From positions 744,001-808,000 of the forward strand of contig JACTVC010000020.1 in assembly GCA_018417955.1 (NCBI GenBank): a stretch of 64,000 nt of DNA, in the 5' to 3' direction. The position numbers and the translations under genes were made by a program. This DNA comes from Laccaria trichodermophora (lineage: Eukaryota; Basidiomycota; Agaricomycetes; Agaricales; Hydnangiaceae). The notes beneath the pieces were generated by a model. It searched no databases. It saw only the letters and a program-made list of their open reading frames with translations, and was not told the origin of the DNA. Below are positions 45,522 through 56,636 of this stretch, piece after piece; position 1 is the first letter of the stretch; each line of letters opens with the position of its first letter.

Positions 45522-47858
45522 ATGTCCCCAGAGAGCCCCAGTGCAAAGTATACTTGTTCATTAATAATATCACTTTAATGCTGATTGACTCTCAGGTTCA
45601 TTCAGATATACAATACTCTGCCACCCGAGGCTCAACAGGCATTGATAGAGAAACACCTCGCAGGTCTCATCGATCTCGTGCCAAAAAACAAGTCGAAAAA
45701 GGGTATCGTAGTTCACATCTGGGGGGAAAGATCTAGTTCTAACCGTCAACAGTCCTCGCGGCTGCGACGCGACTACAGGCACGTCACAAGAATGTACCAA
45801 CACTCGACCTCAGGACCAAGAGGAAACAAGTCAATGCCCTAATGGACGAGCTCAACAGGGACGCAAAGTCCTCGTTCATCAAGGAACGCAGTAACCGTGA
45901 CGAACTCTTCTTCGAGCTCATAGACAGCCTCACGAGCTGGTTGAACGCCATTTGGAGTGTGGCATACGAGCACAACGTCAACTTTGTCCACGCTCACTCG
46001 TGTCTTCTCTTCGTGGCAGATGTGTTCACACAGCTTTTTGAAAGCGCGGGGCATGGGGGGTACATGTTATCTTTACCTGGTTTTCAATTCCATTTGACGG
46101 CGACAACTGCAGATGCAAGTGCTCGGTTATGAACTTGCCCATCAGCGTCACTATTAAGAACAAGCATGGCAAAACGATCAAGAATATGCATGTTACTGGT
46201 CCGCAAAACGTTGACCGCATCCTTCTTTGGATATGGCGCGATCTCTTCGTGTCGATGTCTGCGAAAGGCACTCAGCAGGAAAAGAATAGAATGAGGAATA
46301 TGCTGGAGGATATTGAGAATGTTTTGGGGTTCGAGACATTAGAGAGGCTGTTATACGGGGGAAAACGATGTGCGTTCATTTGACACCTTTAGCTTTGGCT
46401 GACAAGCTGACAACCACGAAGCCGTTGAGGACGAGGATGAAGACGACGACGACGATGAGGACGAGGACGAGGAAGAGTGGGAAGACGAGGAAGACGCCAG
46501 TGTGGACGGAAGTGTCGTCGACGCTGAAGACGAAGACGAAGACAACAACAGCGCCAGCTCAGACTCCCGCTGTCCCTGCAACTTCCACGCGCCACACTGG
46601 TCAGGAACCCTCAACGCCGAACGAGTCGTCATCCGGGACCTCGTCCAAGAACGCCTCCACAAAATCTTCGAAACCACCCCCTCCCTCCGGCTCTACAACA
46701 TCCTCATCTCCATAAGCGACGACACGCAACTCACCAAAACCCGCCTCTTTTCCAACCTATCCCACTGCGCAGGAAGCACAGCAGACACACTCGTAGCAGC
46801 ACTCGACATCCACATCGCAGCAGACTCCCCATCCCAACTCATCTCCCTCCTCGACTCGCACGCGTACCTCCTCCGCCCCAAAGACGCTCCAACCCTCCAA
46901 GCATGCGTCGCCGTTCTCTCCGACGCACCGTCCTACCAACCCCGTGCACTCCTCATCCTCGAAAAGGAACTAACGGACAGCTTGAGGGCGATATACATCG
47001 CCATCCGAGGGGCCTTCTCCAAAGTCGACGAGGACACCTACAAACGCGAGATCGGGGAAATAATGAAACTCCGGACAGGCTCACACGCCCGTCGAGATCG
47101 CATCACGCGTTGGACAGAGGACGTGATGACTTCCTCCAGCGGTCCAATGCACCCTATGGCGTTTGCCGCCATGATGTTTGGGATTCCTATCGGTCCTGAC
47201 GCAGGGGACGGCGACGATGCTGAATTCATCAATTTTCTTGATTTGGATCATTCTGATCCGGATTTGGATGATTTGAGAGAGGAGTTTAGGCCAAAGTTGA
47301 AGGAGAGGTTCGAAGGGTGGTATTTGCTTGCGCAGACTATGAAGGGGGGTGGTGCGGTTGGGTTTAAGATTTATACGCAGGCTGTTGAGATGATGTCGTT
47401 TTTGAAGGCGCCGGATGCTGTGGCTGAGATGTTGAATCGGTAAGTTGTTGTTATCCAATCATTCATTGACTGCGTTTTTTTTTTTACGCTTTATTTGAAG
47501 GCTGGGAGAACGCCCTTCGAAAGGATACGTCTGCGACGCTCTGGACGCACTAGCCTCCTTCTGCAAGATGCAGAAGAAGAAACATACCGTTCGCAACGAA
47601 AACCAGAAGAGGACGAGGAACGCTGGTGCCTCCCCCCGGGGAAACGCGAACGCGTCTGCGGGGAATATCAGCACAGCAGCACAGGACACCTCGTCCAACT
47701 CGACTCCCCCTCCTTTAATCCCGGCTGATTTGGTTGGACAACATGTACAGCAGGGCGGGTTTTCGTTCTCGTTTGGTTCGATGCCTTTTATGGGTAACCC
47801 CCCACCCCCACCGTTACCGTTCCCTTTGGTGCCGGGTGGTATGGAGGATGTCGATTGA
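45522..47858 (+). CDS. conserved fungal protein with an internal acidic tract, function unknown
   Basis: Start MSPESPSAK at 45522; a GTATAC...CTCTCAG intron leads to FIQIYNTLPPEAQQALIEKH. An exon VLAAATRLQARHKNVPTLDL follows, then DELNRDAKSSFIKERSNRDE, then DSLTSWLNAIWSVAYEHNVN. A second domain starts MNLPISVTIKNKHGKTIKNM. After that come a very acidic stretch (DEDEDDDDDEDEDEEEWEDE, about 46426-46490) and a small Cys/His cluster CPCNFHAPHW. A long helical region follows (KIFETTPSLRLYNILISISD ... ALLILEKELTDSLRAIYIAI). The last exon is charged and proline-rich, ending GMEDVD. I do not recognise the family; helical repeats suggest a binding role. Confidence 0.75.
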
Positions 47859-48395
47859 TTGACCACGCCCGCTTTGAATGATGTTTGCTCGAATGTTTTC
47901 TGTTCGATTGCTTTACCTATTTTACTGCAGATAGTTTCACATTTTCTTCAATGTATAAAACCAGCAAGCTTTCCGATTTGATCTTTTTTTACAGCGATGT
48001 TGTTATGATGACACGTCTCGATTATGAGCAGTATGACTGCGATATCTACTAGTACGCGAGATCTATTGACTCCGTATCCATTGTTTGAGGAACGACACAG
48101 GCTCTGTGCTCGTTGCTCCACAAATCTCAACTTGGTGCATTTCGCAGCAGTTGGTTTATTTATTTCATATCTGGTTGCGTTCACTATGTCTTTCTGCTTC
48201 ACAAGGTGATTTACCCGTAGTTTTCGAGGAATAGCGCGACACTGCATTTATAGTAAGGGAGGTTGAAGGGAGGTATGTGGAATTTTGGATTTTGGAATTT
48301 GTTGATGGAATCATGCTAGCGAGAATAGCGACAATCATATCAAACCGCTAATTGGTTTACAGGAACGATGGGATATGTAGTAAATAAACGCTCCG
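47859..48395. other. convergent intergenic region, no gene seen
   Basis: 537 bp of AT-rich sequence between two stop codons; short frames only. Confidence 0.5.
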
Positions 48396-49679
48396 TCATT
48401 GTACGCATGAAGACTTTGTAACGTTGTATGCAGATATTTGAAGTCCAGAAATGACATGTTGCAGAATATCCACAGAGCCACCATTTGGGTCTAGAGTAGT
48501 CCTATCATTCGCATCTTCATCGAGTTGATCCAAACATCTAGTCGCTCCTGAAAAATGGGCAACCTTGGCACAGGCAGCATGAATAGCTAAGTACTCGGGA
48601 CTTGGAACTGGGTATTTGACCAGGTCCAGCGACGTGAATGTAATATATTCTGGAACGTCGAGCACACATGCTGGGGCTATTCCCGAAACCTTGTATCGGT
48701 TTGTTCTAGTCTAAGAAGCGCCGTTAAATCTATGCCAGTTATTGTTCACATTTCAACGCACAGTTGGTTCCAACCAAATCCGCAATGAATTGAACCATAT
48801 GTGATGGACTGCGTTCAAGGACATCACGTTTTCCAAACGATGTATTTGATTCCCGACAAGTTGGTCTGGAAGGTTTCCATGGCCAAATTGGTGCATGACG
48901 GCCCTCATTGATGCAGAGCCCTGGCGAGATTCAATCCAGGTTACTGTTGTGAAGAGGCGGAGGAAAAGTTAAGAAACTAGATATACCCTGTTCGAGTCTC
49001 CTTCTGGGTCACCGGAGAAGTCGGCAGATTCTGAAAATATGTAGGTCAAACGCGTCGAGGTGGCACGCAAACTGAGGTCCGAATTGACTGTCTGAGCTAT
49101 ATCCCGAATGTTATGATACGCATCCATGTCATAATGCCCGGTAAACACACAACGACCTCCGTCACGATAAAGAGCCTGATGGCAGTGTCAGCATGACTCT
49201 TGTGACATGAGGACAAGCTGACCTTCATTTTGGCATAAGCGTGGTCCGGAGGAGATTCGTCCATGGTACGGTTGGCCATATCCGCCCACCTAGTAAAGTC
49301 CGGTGGCGGAGAAGCATTGCAAGATACGGGACCCTTTATACCTCTAACTAGGTGACCGTCAGATAGTACAAATGCGTAGGCTCTCGGACGCACACGCCCT
49401 GATATAATGACTGAAATAGATCTGTCCAAATTGAAGAAGCGAGAAGTCGTCGTTGGCTGAAATGATTTGGCGAGCGACCATCCTTAATTGTTCGTCTGTC
49501 GCCGGATAGCGAAGCAGATAGCCAAGGATTCGGGTATATATCATGTCGTTCCCAATGTTCTTGCCACTGTTTATACCTTGTTGGAGGGTGGACTGTAATT
49601 GCAAACAGAGACCATATGCTTCCGCTACATCAGTCAGGCCTTGAGCGTTCTGAGGAGCTTCAGCTGGCAAAGAAGTCAT
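48396..49679 (-). CDS. HNH-endonuclease-like protein of the agaricomycete type
   Basis: Starts MTSLPAEAPQNAQ at 49679 and contains DAEAYG-like helices (IYTRILGYLLRYPATDEQLR). Next comes a region RAYAFVLSDGHLVRGIKGPV, then ALYRDGGRCVFTGHYDMDAY (the usual opening of fungal HNH domains), LTYIFSES, and the second half MHQFGHGNLPDQLVGNQIHR, LENVMSLNAVHHMWFNSLRI, WLEPT. It finishes YVIPS-type sequence TFTSLDLVKYPVPSPEYLAI. The His normally found in the A-H-I-F/L motif is replaced here by Tyr (TYIF), so catalysis is doubtful. The join near 49,420-49,440 changes frame without a clean intron, so an error or break there is possible. Confidence 0.65.
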
Positions 49680-49874
49680 GAAGGTTGCTGTTGGGTTGCT
49701 GCCAGGTTTTGTGTTACCGCGCGGTTTTTCGCGATCAGCTGATCAATGGCAGTGCACGTGCACATTGTTTCTTCATGAGATCTGAGATCTGAGACATGAT
49801 GGTGGTGTCTCAGAACTCGCAAGCCATTCCCTCAGGGAAAAGCTTCACCTAGTCAACGATCCAAGAACAATAAA
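49680..49874. promoter_or_regulatory. divergent promoter, HNH gene / MYND gene
   Basis: 195 bp between two start codons. It contains palindrome-like GCAGTGCACGTGCAC (E-box CACGTG core) near 49750 and repeated AGATCTGAG near 49778-49792. Binding proteins are not known. Confidence 0.4.
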
Positions 49875-50390
49875 ATGGCTTCAACGTTACCTGACTGTGC
49901 AATGTGCAACAACCCTGCCACCCTCTGTTGTTCCAGCTGCCATTGTCGCAACCTCTACTGCAGCAAGTCCTGCCAACGAGCTGACTGGAAACTCCACAAA
50001 CTTCTCTGCAGTTCCCGACCCTCGTTCGAAACACCCCCGACTGACTCCTCGCGGCGCGCAGTTGTCTTCCTCACCAACGAGTTCCCAGATTTACAGCTGT
50101 ACTACAATAACGTAATGCGCGGGCGCAGGCTCAAGGACCGTATCGAGCTCCGTTTCAATGATAATTTTCTGTCGGACGGCTCAGAAAAAAATTTGGCAGT
50201 ATGCAAAGTTGTGCAGGGCATGGATGATGGCGGGGCTGTGTGGCGGGCTCCCTTGCTGGCGTCGAAGGAGACAGACAGTTGGTATGATGACCAGAGATCG
50301 TGGGTGAACTCGACACCGGGGTTTGGACACATGGATATGGGGGATTTTAGGGAGGTGGTGGATTATCTGACAACTTGGAAACAGCGGATG
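49875..50390 (+). CDS. MYND zinc-finger protein, probably truncated
   Basis: Start MASTLPDCAMCNN at 49875. The MYND finger, a zinc-binding protein-interaction domain, is complete: C8, C11, C19, C22, C28, C32 and the His/Cys of DWKLHKLLC, within about the first 45 residues. A soluble part follows: FLTNEFPDLQLYYNNVMRGR and DSWYDDQRSWVNSTPGFGHM to LTTWKQRM. A donor GTAAGTCAG stands at 50391, but no matching further exon appears before the kinase-like remains and transposon begin at ~50,800. The 3' part of the gene seems to be lost. Confidence 0.75.
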
Positions 50391-50654
50391 GTAAGTCAGA
50401 ATTATCTGACGCGACCGCGGGAGGCGTATTCACGACAACGCGTTTTCTATGTTTATGTTTTTGTGTTTGTCCTCTATCTTGGCTTGTGGGGCATTACTTA
50501 AACTATCACCTCGGGCTGTTAGAGAGAGGGAGAGTTTGGTTCCCTTGGTCAAAGCCCTACTACGCGGCTAGCTTTAATTTGACATATGTAACCGGTCAGT
50601 CGTGTAGACTCGTAATTACCAAGAGTAGAACGAGCCTCGAGAGTGTCGCGGGAG

Positions 50655-50760
50655 CTCGATTGCATCTTGCGAGAGGGAGCGCTAGTCGTATAAGAAATTG
50701 TGCATCCAGTCCGGCGCCTGCTCCGAGCTTTGCTACCATATATTAAACTTATTCCTTCCT
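50655..50760. repeat. ~100 bp repeat, also at 56870-56960
   Basis: Both sites share AGCTCGATTGCAT(C)TTGCGAGAG and CGCCTGCTCCGAGCTT with similar spacing and orientation. Each lies beside kinase-related sequence. It may be a shared exon or flank copied together with kinase pieces. Confidence 0.55.
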
Positions 50761-50816
50761 AGTGACCCCACTAAGTATCTTATCAAGACATCGACTAAAA
50801 CCTTACATTCTAAAAG

Positions 50817-52330
50817 CCGCAAAGTCCTGGCCATCGTATTCTCCTCTCAGGAACTTCGCGACAAGATCCAGACTAGGGCTGCGCACCGTCCGTCTGGACG
50901 GGAACGGCCGTCTACTGGACGGGTGGTGAACGGGTAAGTCTCGTCCGTCCCCCGTCCCGTCAGTGTTATCTTTGGGATCTCGACGAGGACGGTACGGGGA
51001 CGGAGACGGCCGTCGTACGGGTGACGGTTGTCAACGGTTGTGTAGTAATGTAAATAGTGATGAATATCTTCAACCTGTATCTAAGGGTTAACGAAGAACC
51101 AAGGATGACGGCTTGCGGCAAGACAAAGGTCCTGAAAACGCAAAGTCAGGAGGGTAAGGCAAAGGCACAACCATAACTCACATCGTCCGGAGGGCCTGTG
51201 GTGTCCAATTGTCCTTCATGATCTGCATGCACCTCAGCAGCACAATCTTGACCTGCAAGTCCCTCTTCTACGCAGCCATATCCTTTGAACGGGGCAAGCG
51301 AAGAGTATGTTAGAGCCGCTTTCGTCATAGTCAACGGGCACTGCACCTTTTGACCACCAATCAAGTTAATCCCCTTCTCCCCAGTCTCGAAAAACCTTGA
51401 GATCGTGATCCAGACTACAAGCATGGTTAATTTCACGGAATCTGCAAAAAGTCTGAGTCCACTACAACTTGACTGACCAAAAAAAACCTAGCTTCTCTTT
51501 GTTATGTTCCTGTACAAAGATTACGTTTTACGAAGACTCGAGTTTCAGATCCAAGGTGTTTGAAATGCATAGGCGCCAAATGCAATCTGTAACAGCAACA
51601 TGAGTACAAGAGAAGTTTGCAAGAGGGAGGAGAAGCACTGACCGAACTTGCCCGTAACGCTTCACACAGTCTCCCAGACAAGATCGCCGTCGACAGAAGG
51701 ATAAGACGCCTAACTCGGTGGAGGGAACGAAAGGCTGAATCGTTGAAGTCGATGTTGGTGGAGTAGGAAATTTTCCCACAGCATCGCCGTCCGTACCGTC
51801 CAGACGGCCGTCTAGGTGACGGGAATAGACGGGTGCTATCCGTCCCGTCCACCGTCCCGTCAGAATCTTGTCCTAAATCAAAACGGCGACGGGTAGAGCA
51901 CCCGTCTGAACGTCCCGTCCAACCGTCTTGGACGGGTACGGTGCGCAGCCCTAATCCAGACCATGTTCATCGTTCTGGATTTCGGCTATTGTTGGGAAAG
52001 TCGACCACCCAGGAGTTCCGCCGCGTGATTTCGATCCCAGAGGTACACAGGAATCAAAATCGATGATGACAGCACATCCACAGTCATCCAGCATCATGTT
52101 GTGGGGGTTGATATCATCGTGAACGAGGCCAATGCTATGCAAAAAGTCTAGACCGGCCATAACGTCCGAAACTATGCGTAGTTGCCGGCTTACTGGTTAT
52201 CCACGCCCTCGACGAGTTCAGCTAACGTGAACTCAAGCTTTTGCAAGCAGATACCCGCGATGTATGCTCCATCGCGAATGCATCCATAGTACTTGCATAT
52301 GTTCGGATGTAGTCTCTCCTAGACAGACTT
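50817..52330 (-). pseudogene. protein-kinase-like gene split by an hAT-type insertion
   Basis: Read leftward: LHPNICKYYGCIRDGAYIAG, CLQKLEFTLAELVEGV (52308-52200, N-lobe), then GLDFLHSIGLVHDDINPHNM with the catalytic-loop Asp and Asn (HDDINPHN), VIIDFDSCVPLGSKSRGGTP (DFD in place of DFG) and EIQNDEHGLD (52160-51962). The 1,080 bp element then interrupts, and on its far side LVAKFLRGEYDGQDFAAF completes the small helix that follows in this kinase type (50865-50817). The reading frame is continuous if the element and one 8 bp target copy are removed. The right end abuts a second transposon. Confidence 0.8.
50874..51953. mobile_element. non-autonomous hAT-type DNA transposon, 1,080 bp
   Basis: Perfect 16 bp terminal inverted repeats: TAGGGCTGCGCACCGT at 50874 and its complement ending at 51953. 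The 8 bp ATCCAGAC stands directly on both sides (50866-50873 and 51954-51961). An 8 bp target duplication with TAGGG-type ends is the hAT signature. The ends are packed with GACGGG/CCCGTC motifs, likely subterminal transposase sites. The middle (about 51,140-51,760) holds no transposase. On the minus strand it has exon-like blocks (KLTMLVVWITISRFFETGEK, QIAFGAYAFQTPWI) that look like a captured host gene piece. Confidence 0.9.
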
Positions 52331-52378
52331 CGATATATGTGAAGTCGTACCTTGGTTCACGATATATGAAGTCTGTTA

Positions 52379-53543
52379 TTTACCACGCCCTCCGAACCGC
52401 GTCAGAAAATGCTTATGTAAAGTGCGGACTTCAAAACCGCGTCGCGTCAATATTGCCTCCTTGCCGTTTTGCTCTCGACGTGATATCTCATACATTTCTA
52501 CTTTGATAGACCTTTATTTGATATTCTACATATTGGAATCCGTTATGACGACTCAGTGATGGCTCGACAACCCTGCTGGAAAGACCCTGAAGGCCTTGTT
52601 ACGACAATGTTACGATCAACACCATCATCAAGAAACTCATACCGAATTGGACAAACGGACTGCATGCGGTCCAACTGGAGCTTGTTTCTGCCAATCTGGA
52701 TGGAAATATCGTTCTCTGCTGTACTGCGACTGGGGACGGAAAACCAGCAGCGTTCTACTCTAACACATGATCACAGTTCAACGAAGTCCTGCACGAGGAC
52801 TTACTCTAGCAGAGCAACGCGAAAAACGGCAAGCCGCAAGAGCTATCTACAATGACGACGCTGGCCCAATCTTATCCGAACAGGACCCTGAACGCTCTGA
52901 AGAAACGGTAAACGAACTTCCCGAACAACAACTCGATGATTTCCAGCTCACAAGCACTAAGCTCTTGAAGATACGACGAACACTGCAAAGCGGCAACGAC
53001 GAGTAGAGCCGCTCGGCTCAGTTGCCCAGGTCCTTCAAGACTATGGTCCGCGGTACCAGACCTGCCAAAATGCGCCTGTAGAAGGATCGTTTGAGGGTAG
53101 TCATGGAAAAGCGCGTCGCTTTGGGGAGGTTGGATGAGTCGAGGTTGGCTGGAAGATCCACAGGGTGCCAAGATTGTTGAATGGGGAGCCGAGAAGTGGA
53201 GGAGTGGTATTTGACGACCCGTGTTGGTCATTTCGAGATGTTGGAAGAAGACAATTCGATGGAGTTGGCAGGAAGGGTGTGATAAAGTCCGGAGTTTCGG
53301 GTATTTCAGCTTGATTTCAGCGATCGGTGTCAATGTCTTGAACAATTTGACAATTCAAACGTTGCTATCCATTGGGGTTGAAATTGTCACGAAATACGAA
53401 CGGAATTTGTGGTAGTAGACAGTGTTAAAAAGGTTTAAACGCGTCGAGAGTTCCGAGGGCGTTGCTTAATATTGACGCGACGCGGTTTCAAAGTCCGCAC
53501 TTTACATAAGCATTTTCTGACGCGGTTCGGAGGGCGCGGTAAA
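52379..53543. mobile_element. DNA transposon or composite with 76 bp terminal inverted repeats
   Basis: The left end 52379-52454 and the right end 53468-53543 are near-perfect inverted copies. They start TTTACC(A/G)CGCCCTCCGAA and include CAGAAAATGCTTATGTAAAG and CGCGTCGCGTCAATATT. The body of ~1 kb carries a helicase-like fragment but no transposase that I recognise. No clear target duplication was found. Confidence 0.75.
52604..52990 (+). pseudogene. RecQ-like helicase fragment inside the 76 bp TIR element
   Basis: The frame reads INTIIKKLIPNWTNGLHAVQ, LELVSANLDGNIVLCCTATG, DGKPAAFY. This is the start of a RecQ-type helicase core with the Walker A loop (TATGDGKP, usually TGxGKS). It breaks after the Walker A motif. 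A following frame (52767-53006) reads RGLTLAEQREKRQAARAIYN, DDAGPILSEQDPERSEETVN, unidentified. Probably a captured or decayed piece. Confidence 0.65.
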
Positions 53544-53550
53544 AACAGGA

Positions 53551-53784
53551 CTAGTTCGGATGAGGGGTCGTCGACAACAACTCCAAGATGTTGATCTTGG
53601 CGTTGATAAGGTCAAGATTGGATAACTCGGGTATATAGTCGGGAGTCTTTACGAAGGTATTGGAGGGTAGTGGCGCCATTACTTCCGTTATTTCTTGCCG
53701 CCATGCGGCGTAAACGAGGTCATTTGAAATGACTGTCCCCTTAAGTTCGCTGAGAGCGGTGGGGTTGCTGTCAAACGTAGCCAT
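53551..53784 (-). CDS. small hypothetical frame next to the TIR element
   Basis: 77 codons from MATFDSNPTALSEL, containing ISNDLVYAAWRQEITEVMAP and SNLDLINAKINILELLSTTP. It has clean helical, coding-like composition but is short, lies directly against the transposon end and has no family match. It may be the end of a larger gene with exons further right (53,790-53,990). Confidence 0.35.
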   Translation of the reverse strand: MATFDSNPTALSELKGTVISNDLVYAAWRQEITEVMAPLPSNTFVKTPDYIPELSNLDLINAKINILELLSTTPHPN

Positions 53785-54030
53785 CCGGATCGCGGAACGT
53801 ATAAATCTGTAAGTCCTCCTTCCAAGTGACAGCCAGATAAAGAAATCCGAATGCCTTATCATCGCAAACCTCGTGTCTTGCGAGAAGCTGTCGCTGGAGG
53901 CGTGGTTGAAGTTGGGACACTGCCTTGAGCTGAAGGGAAATTGATGTCCGTCCCTTATATTCTTGCCTTTTTCAAAAGGCTGACATGGTAACAACTTTAA
54001 CTAGGCAATAGCAAAAGAATAACGATACGA

Positions 54031-55361
54031 CTAAGATGGATTTGGGAGAGGAGGAATACGCCGAATGGTGTATCCAAAGGTCCTACCCAAGTGCCAGGTA
54101 TTCCTATACCATCTAGCGAGGAAAAACTCGTCGCAACGAACGATTCTCTGCCTGAGTTTCCACCACGGGAGTGTCTTGCGAATATCGGCAAAACGTGCGA
54201 CGACCTCATCCATTGTTGGCCGTTGAAGAGGATCGGCATGCGTCATATCAGTGGCAAGGGTCTTAAGAAAGTCGAGACCTAATTTTTTCTTGATTTCGAG
54301 GTACTCGCTGCCCTAAATTGGATATGTTACGCTTAATAGAATGATCGTTTCTTTTGTTTCGCACCTCAGTAAAATTATGTTTGATGATATTACCCATATA
54401 ATAAACATCTGCAGGAAACGGGTTGTATTCGGAGTTCACCTTCCTGTTTTCAGGAGGATGGTCATACCCCCCTCCCCAAGCATTGACCCTTGTATGAGGA
54501 TCGGGATCATCCAGGTTGAAGCGAATCGATATCCCAAAGTCAATAAAATAGTATTTGGGTGGTCGTTCCGTCCGCGAAAAATGCTTTGCAAGTCCACTGT
54601 AATCGGGAGTCATATTTTGATTGGCCGCATGAAACCCACCAGGATACATCGCATCGGCATCCATCATAATATTGGGATGATGACAATCCCTTGAAGTATG
54701 TAAGGAAGAACCAAATCGGAGAACTAAGAAGGCCATACCGATGAGCAACTCGGTGCTCATGCATAAAACGCATCCCCTTCCCAAAATTGAATAAGATTGA
54801 AACTCAGGCGACAATCAAAAAGGGGGTGAATCTCACCTCAAAAATCTGTCGTAGAAATTCAACCACCTCCCCTACCGTCTCGAAAGCGGGGTTCATACAT
54901 TCTCGTAAGAAAGGCATGACGATAATAACGTATTGGTCATCATCCGGGGGGCGCAGTACTTCCAGAATCGGAACACAATGGTTGCCCGGCACGTTTAAAA
55001 GTTCCTTCGAAGAGAGGAGGGTCGCAATATCGACTTCGTTGGGGTATTTAGTAGTGTCAACCATTTTGAGCATCACTTTTTTTGTGTCGGTCTTCCGAAA
55101 GGCATCCTGAATCTTGGGAGTCTGAATAGGAGGTCAGGCCGCGAAAGTGTATATCAGACATAACGTTACCGGAAGAATCTTATAGTCCTCGCAATCACTT
55201 GGCCACACATCCTTGCCAACCCAAGATGGTACCCAACTGGGCGTCAGGCGGCGTGATCTGAGTGTGTACCCGCACTCGTCGAGCCACGCGTGATGGTCTC
55301 GCCACCATATCTCTCCCTCGCGTAAGTTGTCTCTACTGGGGTGGGGTGAGTTGATTGGCAT
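54031..55361 (-). CDS. protein kinase-like protein of the fungal family, apparently intact
   Basis: The first exon, MPINSPHPSRDNLREGEIWW...DECGYTLRSRRLTPSWVPSW (55361-55168), opens the agaricomycete kinase type with a WWRDH..WL lead. An N-lobe piece follows with the likely ATP-anchoring Lys in KKVMLKMVD and EVDIATLL. The hinge region reads YVIIVMPFLREC. Next is GMRFMHEHRVAHRDCHHPNIMMD with the catalytic HRD and Asn, made by joining over a 50 nt intron inside HR|D. Metal-binding FIDFGIS and WGGGYDHPPE follow, then the C-lobe ADVYYMGNIIKHNFTE and DPLQRPTMDEVVARFADIRK. The end is RIPPLPNPS at 54031. Key residues are all present, so activity is plausible. Target unknown. Confidence 0.8.
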
Positions 55362-55710
55362 GTGGCCGTCAAGCGCCTACCACACAGAACAAATGCAACA
55401 AGTTGGCAACACTCGATATGAACATGTACAAATACACACAACTATGGACCCACATTGGACCCACGGACCCTGGAAACCGGCGACATGCGTCAAAAGCCCG
55501 TAGAACGCCCTTATTCACAAAAGAGACGGCAAGGTCAAATACAAAGACCTAAACTGACGTATCATTCGCCGTTTCCTTTTCTTCCAAGTCTGCAACCAAG
55601 TTCAAAACGAGTTACATTGACCCTGAACGAATGTACAATTATTAAGTGCGGCAGATGCTCACCTTTAGCCGTCGTTGTCCTTTTCCTTTGCTGATACCAT
55701 CTTCATCCCA
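55362..55710. other. divergent intergenic region
   Basis: 349 bp. The first ~110 bp share sequence with the region upstream of the copied kinase exon (GCATGTGGCCGT, GCAACACTCG, ACAA.TACA), so the copy included promoter DNA. Confidence 0.5.
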
Positions 55711-56214
55711 ATGCTTGATAATTCCAGAGGCGTCTTCATCCAGGGAAACGCAAGAGTCGTCAATTCCACGGCTGATTCATACATCTGCGATCGTGTCATA
55801 CAGCACAACTCGAGTCCAACCCCTCGTTATATTTCACCACCCATCATATCCAAATTTCCAAAGTGGACCGAAACTCACAAACTCGAGAGAACAGAAATGC
55901 GATTAGAGATCATGATCGAGTCATTGAGAGAACACAAACCCATCACAAACCCTGTCGATTATATGTGGTGCGCTAAGGAATGCCAAAGGTGTGTGTTGAA
56001 TAATCTTGATGTAGCGGCACTCTTTTCTGAAGCCATAATATTTAGATTCAACGATGATACTAAACTACTTTTGCAGTTGGCGAAGAATAAGAGTTTCTTG
56101 GACCTGAAGTTCAAGTCCAAGGTCCAAAAGCATGTTACGGAGGTGAAGCAACTTGTGGATCGAGTGAAGGTTCGCATTGCAATTGCTCATCATGCTTCTC
56201 TAATCTGCGGCTAA
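55711..56214 (+). CDS. hypothetical protein, 167 residues
   Basis: Open from MLDNSRGVFIQGNARVV at 55711 to GLICG-type end ASLICG at 56214. Contains a helical second half (MRLEIMIESLREHKPITNPV, LNNLDVAALFSEAIIFRFND, KFKSKVQKHVTEVKQLVDRV). No motif or family recognised. The sequence after the stop (WSAIG.. near 56215-56400) is not clearly linked. Possibly a real small gene, possibly a fragment. Confidence 0.45.
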   Translation: MLDNSRGVFIQGNARVVNSTADSYICDRVIQHNSSPTPRYISPPIISKFPKWTETHKLERTEMRLEIMIESLREHKPITNPVDYMWCAKECQRCVLNNLDVAALFSEAIIFRFNDDTKLLLQLAKNKSFLDLKFKSKVQKHVTEVKQLVDRVKVRIAIAHHASLICG

Positions 56215-56636
56215 ATGAGGAGCTCGTCCGATATTTAGATCGCTACTCGGGATGGGTTGATCAATCAACTTTTGCAAGACAGCCCTATTATTGGAGCTGA
56301 AGACCCGGCAACAACTGAATCGGCTGAGAGCCCTTCAGATCAGGCGATGTCGGATGAATCCACACACATCTGCCCGAGATGTCTGTCCAAACCTGGTGAT
56401 GACAATCCGTCACAATCCGTTTAAGCAACTTCCCCACTTCGGAGAACTTCATCACAATAGGATAACCATAGGTTGAGATCTAAAAAATTCATATGGGACC
56501 CAGTAGTAGAAAATATTTGTTGACTCCATTACGTTCCCATGAAAGATGTACAGGGATTTTAGACGAAAATTTGCTCGCCTTTAACATAAGAAGAGGGAGG
56601 ATTCGAGGACATAAAATAATACGCAAGATCCTTGGT

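Noticed and set aside
46389..46677. Minus-strand serine-rich or arginine-rich frames
   Set aside because: Opposite strand of the acidic GA-rich tract of the 45522-47858 gene.
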